Origin: Clostridium sp. TW13 | GTDB lineage: Bacteria; Bacillota; Clostridia; Clostridiales; Clostridiaceae | Length of the DNA: 64,000 nucleotides | Assembly (NCBI RefSeq): GCF_024345225.1 | Contig: NZ_BROD01000001.1 | Span: forward strand, 2,490,362-2,554,361 | Direction: 5' to 3' | Part shown: positions 26,325 to 35,665 of the stretch, piece after piece | Layout of the letters: each line of letters starts with the position of its first letter | Numbering within the stretch: position 1 is the stretch's first letter | The notes under the pieces: model-generated | Database searches by the model: none | Told to the model about the DNA's origin: nothing | Seen by the model: only the letters and a program-made list of their open reading frames with translations | Program-made: the position numbers and the translations under genes

Positions 26325-27599
26325 CTATTTACTGCCCTTAATTATTTCTATCTCTTCTTTTGTAACTTTATTGTTTGAATACCTAGCTTTTTCATAAATA
26401 GCCGTTATTTTATCCAGATTATCTGCAGTTGTATTAAATATTTCCTGTCTTATCTCATTTGCAGTATAAAACTCATTAATAAATACATTCTTCTTTCTAT
26501 ACTTTAAGATTCTATTCCTATACGCCCTTCTTACCTTACCCTTTTCATCTGGACGGAAAGTCGGTAATATTCTCTTTCTCTCTTTCACTGCTTTTTTCGT
26601 ATCTTCCCCATTATCTACTTTATCAAAAACAAAAGTTACCTTTTCATCGTTCATGAACTTCTTTATATATAATAAAAATCCGTTTAGTACCATATAACTT
26701 ATAGCCAGTAAAATTAGAATAGCTATAACTTTAAATAAGAAACTAAATATATATCCTAATACAAGAAATACCTTTGACTGCTTGCCTGCATACTTATTTA
26801 TATCAATTTTTGCAAGATTTAATTTAGGCACCTCATTTTTCTTCTTAGCATTATTAGATGAAGTATCATTAGGATTGGCTCTTTGCCAAATGGTCATTGC
26901 CCCTTTAGCTAAATCTTGAGTTATATAATGTGCATTTTCAAATACTCCAAGTCCGAATAAAGAAATCATACTTATAATTATTAACGCAGCTATTTGAATT
27001 AAGAATATATTACCATTCTTATTCTTATATCCTTTACCCTCCTTAGTAATCAAAAATAACTTTGTATTTCTTGCCTTACATACATAAGTAATCCCAACTA
27101 ACATAATTAGTATAGCCACTATCAATGTAAGATTTTGTATGTCATCTAAACCGAAAACTGCTGGAAGCAAGATTTGAAACATCAATCCAAATTCATACTG
27201 GAATACCTTTCCCATTGTAAACTTAAAATACTGCACTTTAGAACTTTTATTAAAGCAAATATACGTCCACAAAAGTAAAAGAATTTCAAATAAATACTGT
27301 TTACTTAATATTAATATCAGTGTAGATACTAAAAATACTCCTAGCACACCTAAAAGAAATTTACTTTTTCTTGCTATTTTCACTCTAAAACATGTCATAA
27401 TTAATATAGGGATTAGTAACATTAATCCCAAATAAGTCATTGATGAATTTCCAGTTAAAGCTCTATTGAAAAAGGCAACCAAAGGATATATACACAAGTA
27501 GTGTAAAACATCCTCTGCTAACTCATGCATTAAATTTTTTACATACTTATGACTTATATACTCTTCTGTAATTTCACAAATATCTACTCTCTCACTCAT
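26325..27599 (-). CDS. TgpA-like membrane protein lacking the transglutaminase domain (copy 1)
   Basis: 424 residues. The ATG at 27599 overlaps the TGA of the DUF58 gene in an ATGA arrangement, which fixes the start and implies translational coupling. About eight membrane helices span 40-320. The tail contains YRNRILKYRKKNVFI, YTANEIRQEIFNTTADNLDK and YEKARYSNNKVTKEE, the same as in the paralogue. In known MoxR-DUF58 operons this position is often held by a transglutaminase-like membrane protein, so here only the membrane and DUF4129-like parts remain. Confidence 0.65.
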   Translation of the reverse strand: MSERVDICEITEEYISHKYVKNLMHELAEDVLHYLCIYPLVAFFNRALTGNSSMTYLGLMLLIPILIMTCFRVKIARKSKFLLGVLGVFLVSTLILILSKQYLFEILLLLWTYICFNKSSKVQYFKFTMGKVFQYEFGLMFQILLPAVFGLDDIQNLTLIVAILIMLVGITYVCKARNTKLFLITKEGKGYKNKNGNIFLIQIAALIIISMISLFGLGVFENAHYITQDLAKGAMTIWQRANPNDTSSNNAKKKNEVPKLNLAKIDINKYAGKQSKVFLVLGYIFSFLFKVIAILILLAISYMVLNGFLLYIKKFMNDEKVTFVFDKVDNGEDTKKAVKERKRILPTFRPDEKGKVRRAYRNRILKYRKKNVFINEFYTANEIRQEIFNTTADNLDKITAIYEKARYSNNKVTKEEIEIIKGSK

Positions 27600-28717
27600 A
27601 AGTTCACATCCCATAATATTACTTCATCTAAATTTTCCACTAATGCATCTACATCATATTCTTTAGGAATTATCCATTGCACATCAAATTTGTTTGCTTT
27701 AGCATTTTCAATTGATGCTACAATATCTTTCCCCCTGTTGTTTGAAATTACAATCCATAACGGTTGATTTTCACCTTTTAAAACTTCCTCATTAATATAA
27801 CTTCCAATATTGTTCTCATTATTTTCAGTTATACTAATTCTAGCTAAATTCCTATTAAATAAAATGCCATGATCTCCTTCACATCCTGCTTCTTGTGAAA
27901 TATTAATGTTAGTTTCACGATCTACTGAATCAGTTATTAACCCAACTTTTATTCCTTGTGTAGTGAATTCATTGTATAGTGTGGCAGCTATTCTTATTCC
28001 TTCTTCAATAACATCATCACTTACCCACGAGTTATCTTTTTGGGAACTTAAGAATATAATAACTTCCTGACTTGAAGTATAATCATAAACATTTACTTTT
28101 AGTTCTCCAGTTCTTGCTGTAGCACTCCAGTTTACATCTTTTATGCTATCATATGTGGAATAATCTCTAATTCCTTTCTTCTCATATGGATCATAAACTA
28201 AATGCTTTCTCGTAATAACTTCACCTAAAAGTTTTTCAAACTTAACATCTATTATTAGGTTTGATAATAGCTTAGGGAACACATATAACTCATTTGCAAC
28301 ATCAAATCTTTTAACGAATTTATTGGTAACAAACAAATCTGTAGTTATTAATTCTGCATTGTTTATTGTATAAAAACCTCGCTTCTTTCCCTTTATAGCT
28401 ATCTCTCTCTCTAACTTTTCATGTCCAAATAAAGATAATTCTTCACTTCTATGATCTAATTTTGATATATTATTATCATCTTGAGTTTCATCAAATTCAA
28501 GATTAGCTGATAGCACATATTGTGTTCTAAGCCACCATAGAGGCATAAATTTTCTATTAATAAAGGTACGTTTTAACTTTGTTTCTTCACCTTCAAATAT
28601 AGCTTCATCTTGAAATTCCATTAGGAATTCTACATCTTTGAAAGCATGTTTTAAATATAATTTATTTTGCAATTTAAAGAATATCAGGATTATAACTATA
28701 ATCAATATTACTTCCAT
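27596..28717 (-). CDS. DUF58 domain protein
   Basis: 373 residues. One N-terminal hydrophobic segment (about 2-14) is followed by beta-rich sequence and then the DUF58 core: DYSTYDSIKDVNWSATARTG at about 180-200 and a von Willebrand A-like fold beyond (EVIIFLSSQKDNSW). The family always accompanies MoxR ATPases and is thought to act with them in assembly or quality control of membrane or extracellular complexes. It starts 8 bases after moxR and overlaps the next gene. Confidence 0.88.
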   Translation of the reverse strand: MEVILIIVIILIFFKLQNKLYLKHAFKDVEFLMEFQDEAIFEGEETKLKRTFINRKFMPLWWLRTQYVLSANLEFDETQDDNNISKLDHRSEELSLFGHEKLEREIAIKGKKRGFYTINNAELITTDLFVTNKFVKRFDVANELYVFPKLLSNLIIDVKFEKLLGEVITRKHLVYDPYEKKGIRDYSTYDSIKDVNWSATARTGELKVNVYDYTSSQEVIIFLSSQKDNSWVSDDVIEEGIRIAATLYNEFTTQGIKVGLITDSVDRETNINISQEAGCEGDHGILFNRNLARISITENNENNIGSYINEEVLKGENQPLWIVISNNRGKDIVASIENAKANKFDVQWIIPKEYDVDALVENLDEVILWDVNL

Positions 28718-28725
28718 ATTCTCAC

Positions 28726-29685
28726 CTAATTTCTTTCTTTACCCCAAGACTCTGTTGGTACTTCAACTGTTCTAACTATTTGTCTAACTATCTCTTCACA
28801 ACTAAAATTTCCTTTAATTTTTAGTGCATTCTTTACTATAAGTCTATGTCCAAATACATATGGTGCTAAAGTTATAACATCATCAGGAGTTACAAAATCC
28901 CTTCCATTTATTGCTGCATACACTTGAGCTGCCTTAAGCATAGCAAGAGATCCTCTTGGACTTACGCCTAAAATTATATTATCATCATGCAAAGTAGCTT
29001 CAACTATCTTTAATATAAATTCTTGAACATCATCGCTGACAAAAATCTTTCTGCACACTTTTCTTGCTTCAATTATTTCTTCTTTGCCACATACACTTTG
29101 TAATTCTTCTAGCGGATCATCCTCAATAAAACGTTTGAAGATTTGCTTTCCTTCTTCTAAAGTTGGATGTCCCATGTTTATTTTAATTAAAAATCTATCC
29201 AATTGTGCTTCAGGCAATGGGAAAGTTCCCTGAGATTCTACAGGGTTTTGAGATGCAATTACAAAGAATGGACTATCTAACTTATAGGTTGTCCCATCTA
29301 TAGAAACTTGTTTTTCTTCCATACACTCTAATAAACTTGATTGAGTTCTTGGAGTTGCTCTATTAATTTCATCTGCTAATAGTATGTTTGTAAAAACTGG
29401 TCCTTTTCTTAATGTAAATTCTCCTTCTTTTTGATTGTAGTAGTTTATACCAGTTAAATCAGAAGGCATCAAATCAGGTGTAAATTGTACTCTTTTGAAA
29501 TCACAATTTATTGATTTAGCTAAACTTCTCGCCAATACTGTTTTACCTGTACCTGGCACATCTTCAAGTAGAACATGTCCACCTGCAATTAGTGATGTAG
29601 TTATAATATTAATAACTGTATCCTTTCCTATAATAACCTTTTGTACATTTGTTTTAATTTTTTCAGCTAATACTTTTACTTCCAT
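28726..29685 (-). CDS. MoxR-family AAA+ ATPase
   Basis: 319 residues from the ATG at 29685 (GGAGAG 9 bases upstream; the frame opens at 29700). Walker A EDVPGTGKTVLARSLAKSI (about 37-55), Walker B LLADEINRATPRTQSSLLEC, sensor IASQNPVESQGTFPLPEAQL and arginine region DRFLIKI are intact. MoxR ATPases act as chaperones in maturing partner proteins. First gene of the operon moxR, DUF58, two TgpA-like proteins, DUF3784. Confidence 0.93.
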   Translation of the reverse strand: MEVKVLAEKIKTNVQKVIIGKDTVINIITTSLIAGGHVLLEDVPGTGKTVLARSLAKSINCDFKRVQFTPDLMPSDLTGINYYNQKEGEFTLRKGPVFTNILLADEINRATPRTQSSLLECMEEKQVSIDGTTYKLDSPFFVIASQNPVESQGTFPLPEAQLDRFLIKINMGHPTLEEGKQIFKRFIEDDPLEELQSVCGKEEIIEARKVCRKIFVSDDVQEFILKIVEATLHDDNIILGVSPRGSLAMLKAAQVYAAINGRDFVTPDDVITLAPYVFGHRLIVKNALKIKGNFSCEEIVRQIVRTVEVPTESWGKERN

Positions 29686-29880
29686 AACTTTTCTCTCCAT
29701 TCTCAGTACTTTTTACCATTTAATTGTTTAACTATATTATATACTCATTTTCACGAAAATCAAAACGTTTTCTCTCACTAAATTTTCTTAAATCTTTATA
29801 AAAATACTATAAAATTCATTATGTAGTTTTTTTTACTCCCTTATACTATTGTAAAATGGTAATTTAATATAAATAGTATA

Positions 29881-29925
29881 AAAAACAGATGGTAAGCACC
29901 TAAAAATTAGGTTAGCTTCCCATCT
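29881..29925 (-). terminator. terminator of the LytTR/DUF3021 operon
   Basis: Nested arms AGATGG/CCATCT, AGC/GCT and ACCTAA/TTAGGT form a hairpin followed by GTTTTTTATAC on the minus strand, 25 bases after the DUF3021 stop. The rest of 29701-29949 holds the moxR promoter region. Confidence 0.75.
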
Positions 29926-29949
29926 TTATTTCAAAATATAAATACAACC

Positions 29950-30390
29950 TTAGTTGTTTTTTTTAATTCTATTGTATTCTGCTATCTTCTCATTTAACTT
30001 TTCAGCCATCTTCATATCCTTCTTATATGAAATAATTTTAACTAAAATATACACTATGATTATGAGAACTATAAGAGATACTATATAATACAACGGTTTA
30101 GTTGGATCTATCCAATCAAATAGATATGCACATACTATTACTATAGTACTTACTAAAATAAATTGAATGCATGTCCTAATAATAGCTTGTTTTTTACTAA
30201 GTTCTTTCTTTGAATAATATAATAAATCCGATAGAGATGTAAGGAATGTAACCAATAACATTTGCCACAAAATGCTTACATGCAAAGATGCTTCTTTTTC
30301 AAATAATGATATATAGATTGCAGTTGCAAACATAACACCTGTATTTATAGTGCAAAATAAAACAACAAACTCTTTAAATGTTTTTTTCAT
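29950..30390 (-). CDS. DUF3021 membrane protein
   Basis: 146 residues with four hydrophobic segments (about 8-30, 38-57, 70-90, 98-118) and a charged C-terminal tail, the pattern of DUF3021 proteins. These are known to be encoded next to LytTR regulators and to modulate them. It starts 11 bases after the LytTR gene. Confidence 0.85.
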   Translation of the reverse strand: MKKTFKEFVVLFCTINTGVMFATAIYISLFEKEASLHVSILWQMLLVTFLTSLSDLLYYSKKELSKKQAIIRTCIQFILVSTIVIVCAYLFDWIDPTKPLYYIVSLIVLIIIVYILVKIISYKKDMKMAEKLNEKIAEYNRIKKNN

Positions 30391-30401
30391 TCATACTCCT
30401 C

Positions 30402-30839
30402 CTACAGACCTAATTTTTTCTTCAATTCTGGTACAAACTGTCTTGAGATTATTACCCTTTCTTTATTATTAAGAAGTACTTCAAATCTCCCATTAAATGC
30501 AGGACTTAATTTTTGAATCTTGGCTAAATTAATGATTGTTGATTTAGTGGCCCTAAAAAAATCAGTATTACTATACTCTTCTTCAATTTCATAAAGTTTT
30601 AACTTAGATTCAAATACTCTTTTTTCACAATAAATAAAAATCTTATTATCCACAGCTTCGAAATAATATACATCATTTGCATCTATCATATGCATTTGAC
30701 CATCACTTATTCCAACCAACTTCTTTTGCTGCATTTTCACACCATAAATCATTTGTAGCAAAGACTCATCTAATCTATTACAGCGAATTATAATCTCATC
30801 TTCTTGTCCTTCTTTTACATCTTCTATGACTATTTTCAT
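30402..30839 (-). CDS. LytTR DNA-binding regulator
   Basis: 145 residues from the ATG at 30839, which follows GGGGG by 4 bases. There is no receiver domain. The LytTR domain covers about 45-145: HMIDANDVYYFEAVDNKIFI, FRATKSTIINLAKIQKLSP and NKERVIISRQFVPELKKKLG. LytTR-DUF3021 pairs are known to control ABC exporters encoded beside them, which fits the upstream ATPase and permease genes of this operon. Confidence 0.9.
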   Translation of the reverse strand: MKIVIEDVKEGQEDEIIIRCNRLDESLLQMIYGVKMQQKKLVGISDGQMHMIDANDVYYFEAVDNKIFIYCEKRVFESKLKLYEIEEEYSNTDFFRATKSTIINLAKIQKLSPAFNGRFEVLLNNKERVIISRQFVPELKKKLGL

Positions 30840-30927
30840 ATATCCCCCCATACACAATAACAACAATACTATATCTTATATTTTAAATGTAACTTAATAA
30901 CTATTCCACTATTTATTGATTATATTG

Positions 30928-31815
30928 CTATCTATCTCTTATCCTTCTCTTTTGTAATACTAAAAGTGCTAATAATATAAATAAAAAACTACTTCCTATT
31001 AATATTGATATTTTTTCAAAACTATCTACTGAATTACTTCCCCATGATACTGATATCCCCATATATTCTTTATACTTATTTATAGCACTTGCAGGAGCGC
31101 CTTTAAAAACAACATCTATGGCATCCTTAACATAGACTTCTCTCATTAAAGATGTTCCATAAACTATAGGAAAGAGTTTTACACCTTTCTGAACAAGTTC
31201 TGGTAACATTCCCATAGGAAGATACATCCCAGAAATAAATCCAACTAATGTTCCAACTATAGTATTCATTGCAGAAAATGCACTTGATGTATGAATAAAA
31301 ACACATATAAAATATATAAAACAAGATGAGGCAAAAACATTTACTACAGTAATACCTATAACTTTAAATACAGCATTTAATGATAATAACGATCCTCCCG
31401 TTAATCCTATATATATTTCTGATACTCCTATAGTTATGAAGCATAATACACAGCCCATAGCAAAGGCAGCTAATATATATCCTAATGTAAGCTTAAATTT
31501 ACTTACTGGTGAAACCCAAAAAGCACCCATTCTCTTTTTATCTTCATCTTCTATCATAATTCCAACTACTGCAAGAGTAACAGTTACAGAATTCACAACA
31601 ATTATACCAGCCATAACCCATGAATTCACTAGAAATGTTGCCTTCACTCTTTCAACAGATACTAATCCTAAAACATTATCTACGTTCATTTTTCCTAAAA
31701 AAATCACCATTAGTCCTATAATTATAAACATTGATAATAGAGAAAAAAATACAGTGGTTTTATCCTTTAAATATAGAAGTATATTTCTTTTTGTTAACAT
31801 CATTACTGTTTTCAT
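30928..31815 (-). CDS. ABC-2 type exporter permease
   Basis: 295 residues with six hydrophobic segments. The typical loop KKRMGAFWVSPVSKFKLTLG links the second and third, and GFISGMYLPMGMLPELVQ is in the C-terminal half. An external loop of about 50 residues precedes the last helix. It starts two bases after the ATPase stop, so the two are translationally coupled. Substrate unknown. Confidence 0.88.
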   Translation of the reverse strand: MKTVMMLTKRNILLYLKDKTTVFFSLLSMFIIIGLMVIFLGKMNVDNVLGLVSVERVKATFLVNSWVMAGIIVVNSVTVTLAVVGIMIEDEDKKRMGAFWVSPVSKFKLTLGYILAAFAMGCVLCFITIGVSEIYIGLTGGSLLSLNAVFKVIGITVVNVFASSCFIYFICVFIHTSSAFSAMNTIVGTLVGFISGMYLPMGMLPELVQKGVKLFPIVYGTSLMREVYVKDAIDVVFKGAPASAINKYKEYMGISVSWGSNSVDSFEKISILIGSSFLFILLALLVLQKRRIRDR

Positions 31816-31817
31816 TT

Positions 31818-32735
31818 CTAAGCCTCCCTTAATGACTTTCCTGTAATATTTAAAAATGCATCTTCCATTGTTCCTTGTACTACCTCAAAAGAATTTATAT
31901 GCTGTTGAAGTTTTTCAAGCAAAGATATTGCAAATAGGCTATTAGGGATCTCTATATTCAATCTATTAGTGTCTTCCTTATATTTAATGCTATTTGATTT
32001 CAAAATACTTTTTACCGTCTCCTTATTAGCTGGTTCCACTTTTAGCTTATCCATAGAATACTCTTCTTTTAATTTAAACGGAGTTCCACTAGCTACAATT
32101 CTCCCTGCATCCATAACAGAAATATGTTGTGCTTTTGCTGCCTCTTCCATATAGTGAGTTGTTAAAAATACAGTCATTTTCATTTCTTTTCTTAAATACT
32201 CTATACTATTCCATAAATTCTGACGAGTTTTAGGATCAAGCCCTGTAGTTGGCTCATCCAAAAACAAAATTTCTGGAGTATTCATAAGTGCTCTTGCTAT
32301 ATCGCAACTTCTCTTCTGTCCACCAGATAACTCTTTAAAAGGTCTATTTAACAAATCTCCTATTTTTAATATCTCACATACGTTGTCCAAATTCTTTTTT
32401 ATCTTTTTTGTATTGCTTTCATATAAATAGGCTCTTGAAATTAGATTTTGTTTTACAGTTAATAATCCATCTAAAGAATTTTCTTGAAACACCACTCCTA
32501 TTTTATTTCTTATTTCCTTATCTTTCTTTCCAAGTTCCATCCCACACACTTGTACATTGCCTGAAGTCTTTTGTGCTAGGGTGCAGATCATATTTATGGT
32601 TGTAGATTTACCAGCACCATTAACCCCTAAGAAGCCAAACAATTCTCCTTTTTGTACTTCAAAACTAATATCATTAACTGCTTTTACATTACCAAAACTT
32701 TTACTCAAATTTTTAACCTTTATTATAGTTTCCAT
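31818..32735 (-). CDS. ABC exporter ATP-binding protein
   Basis: 305 residues. Walker A FLGVNGAGKSTTINMI (about 35-50), Q-loop GVVFQENSLDGLL, signature ELSGGQKRSCDIARAL, Walker B ILFLDEPTTGLDPK and switch TVFLTTHYMEEA are intact. First gene of ATPase-permease-LytTR-DUF3021. Its leader contains a hairpin with T-run, so expression may be attenuated. Confidence 0.92.
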   Translation of the reverse strand: METIIKVKNLSKSFGNVKAVNDISFEVQKGELFGFLGVNGAGKSTTINMICTLAQKTSGNVQVCGMELGKKDKEIRNKIGVVFQENSLDGLLTVKQNLISRAYLYESNTKKIKKNLDNVCEILKIGDLLNRPFKELSGGQKRSCDIARALMNTPEILFLDEPTTGLDPKTRQNLWNSIEYLRKEMKMTVFLTTHYMEEAAKAQHISVMDAGRIVASGTPFKLKEEYSMDKLKVEPANKETVKSILKSNSIKYKEDTNRLNIEIPNSLFAISLLEKLQQHINSFEVVQGTMEDAFLNITGKSLREA

Positions 32736-32794
32736 ACTCTATATTCTCCTTTTTTCTTTGTTAACCTTGGCTACAAATCAAGTATATTTGCATA

Positions 32795-32872
32795 ACAAAA
32801 AACCTACAATACCATTTATTGTAGGTTGCATTAGTGAGTGTGTGAGTTACATATATAAGCATATATGTTACT
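32795..32872 (-). promoter_or_regulatory. attenuator-like leader of the ABC-LytTR operon
   Basis: On the minus strand the transcript first meets a hairpin (32845-32872, ATATAT arms, one mismatch) and then a second one (AACCTACAATA 32801-32811 with TATTGTAGGTT 32817-32827) that runs into TTTTTT. This terminator-shaped structure sits 60 bases upstream of the ATPase start in its own leader. No other minus-strand gene ends here. A TTGGTT-17-TTATAG promoter lies near 32920-32950. Confidence 0.5.
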
Positions 32873-32970
32873 GATTTTTATCTTATTATTTTACATATCT
32901 GAAATTGCATATTATTTATCTATAATTGAAAAACTAATTTTTAACCAAAGCATTAAAGGAGATGAACAAA

Positions 32971-33102
32971 ATGAACTATAAAATGGCAGATATGAATGAA
33001 GCAGAAATTAAAGCAATACAAAAAGCTGAAGAATCATTAAAAGCTGAAACTGGTAAGGACTTTATATTGTTAGCTGTAGAACCAGATGATAAAAAGAAAT
33101 AA
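32971..33102 (+). CDS. 43-residue protein of unknown function
   Basis: A short gene with AAAGGAG 10 bases upstream. The product is helical and charged: MADMNEAEIKAIQKAEESLK, then AETGKDFILLAVEPDDKKK. No membrane segment. A long nested hairpin follows directly, so it looks like a complete transcription unit, divergent from the ABC-LytTR operon. No function recognised. Confidence 0.6.
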   Translation: MNYKMADMNEAEIKAIQKAEESLKAETGKDFILLAVEPDDKKK

Positions 33103-33118
33103 CTATTCTATTAAAAAA

Positions 33119-33197
33119 GTCCTAGAGATTTTCAAGCACTATGAATTCTATAAACAATATTATTTATAATTTCATAGTGCTTAATATATCTCTAGGA
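33119..33197 (+). terminator. long two-step hairpin after the small gene
   Basis: Outer arms TCCTAGAGAT / ATCTCTAGGA and inner arms AAGCACTATGAA / TTCATAGTGCTT give an extended structure, then GCTCTTATTT. It may end transcription from both sides. Confidence 0.6.
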
Positions 33198-33252
33198 TGC
33201 TCTTATTTAAATCGGTTATCTGTTTTATACAGCATTTGTTTTTGTTAGTTTT

Positions 33253-34086
33253 TTATTTCTGATTTATTCTTACTATATGGATTGTTAAATAAAGTAATTC
33301 CTCATAAGAAATTTCTTTATCTAATGCATTTTTAATATATTCTTCAATTAATTTTGCACACTTAAATTCTACAGGATATTCCTTAGTAATTTGATTGAAA
33401 ATGAAACTATCTCTTGATTCAATAATTTTTCCATCAAGCAACCGCTGTATAAAGAACTGAAGATGAGTTAAAAATCTCGAATAATTTATTGAGTCCTTAT
33501 CAATTTTTATTCCTAAATTATATTGAACTATATTAAATATAGCTTTCAAAAGTTTTACAGTTAGTAAGGTATTTTGCATTTCTCCCTCGTCTGTTTGAGC
33601 ATTTACTATATGAAAAGCTATATTGGCAGCTTCTTCTTCTAATAATTCTATATTTAATTTTTCATTGATATACTTTACTGAATAAATACCAATTTCAAAT
33701 TCCTTGGGATAAAACTTTTTAACTTCCCATATTAAACGATTTTGTATAGTAATATTCTTTTTATACCTCTCAATTGCATACGAAATATGATCTATTAATG
33801 TAATAAAAAGCTGGTCACTTAACTTTTTACCTAAATTTCTATTTGCATAATTTATAATATAATTGGTTATTTCAACATATTCACTTGGAGTTTGTTCAAT
33901 AAGTCTAACATATTCTTTCATAGTAGTTTCATTTTTAAGAACAAATATTTTTTCAATTTTTTCTTTCTCTAAGACATCTCCTACTTTACTATTAAAACCA
34001 AGCCCTTTTCCCATAACAATAATTTCTTTTTTATTTTCATCTTCTGCTAAAATCAGGCTATTATTAAGTATTTTTCTTATGTTCAT
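33253..34086 (-). CDS. licT: BglG/LicT-family transcription antiterminator
   Basis: 277 residues. The N-terminal RNA-binding CAT domain (1-55) has IRKILNNSLILAEDENKKEI and MGKGLGFN. Two PRD domains follow, with the four regulatory histidines at 100, 159, 208 and 270 (LIDHISY, IAFHIVN, FLTHLQF, LTIHIVR). The protein binds the RAT hairpin to block termination when the PTS does not inhibit it by phosphorylation. It is the last gene of the bgl operon, and a RAT precedes the first gene, closing an autoregulatory loop. Confidence 0.95.
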   Translation of the reverse strand: MNIRKILNNSLILAEDENKKEIIVMGKGLGFNSKVGDVLEKEKIEKIFVLKNETTMKEYVRLIEQTPSEYVEITNYIINYANRNLGKKLSDQLFITLIDHISYAIERYKKNITIQNRLIWEVKKFYPKEFEIGIYSVKYINEKLNIELLEEEAANIAFHIVNAQTDEGEMQNTLLTVKLLKAIFNIVQYNLGIKIDKDSINYSRFLTHLQFFIQRLLDGKIIESRDSFIFNQITKEYPVEFKCAKLIEEYIKNALDKEISYEELLYLTIHIVRINQK

Positions 34087-34128
34087 ATCTTATTCACTCC
34101 AATATTATTTTCCTTATAAATTAGGCTT

Positions 34129-34190
34129 TGCTATTTTTAGTATTAAGATACATCGTTTAATCCCAAATACCTTTAATTAAACAAAGCCAT
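34129..34190 (-). other. inverted repeat between bglA and licT
   Basis: GGCTTTG/CAAAGCC arms with a loop of about 45 bases in the 114-base gap. It might reduce read-through or stabilise the bglA mRNA 3' end. It does not resemble a RAT. Confidence 0.3.
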
Positions 34191-34200
34191 AAATAAAATA

Positions 34201-35661
<1,461 letters not shown>

Positions 35662-35665
35662 TTAT

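Noticed and set aside
24971-29685. MoxR-DUF58 region as an anti-phage system
   Set aside because: MoxR ATPases occur in some defence loci, but no nuclease, effector or other defence-type gene is present here; the layout fits the widespread housekeeping-type operon.
34129-34190. Second RAT/attenuator between bglA and licT
   Set aside because: The inverted repeat has a very long loop, no RAT consensus and no T-run.
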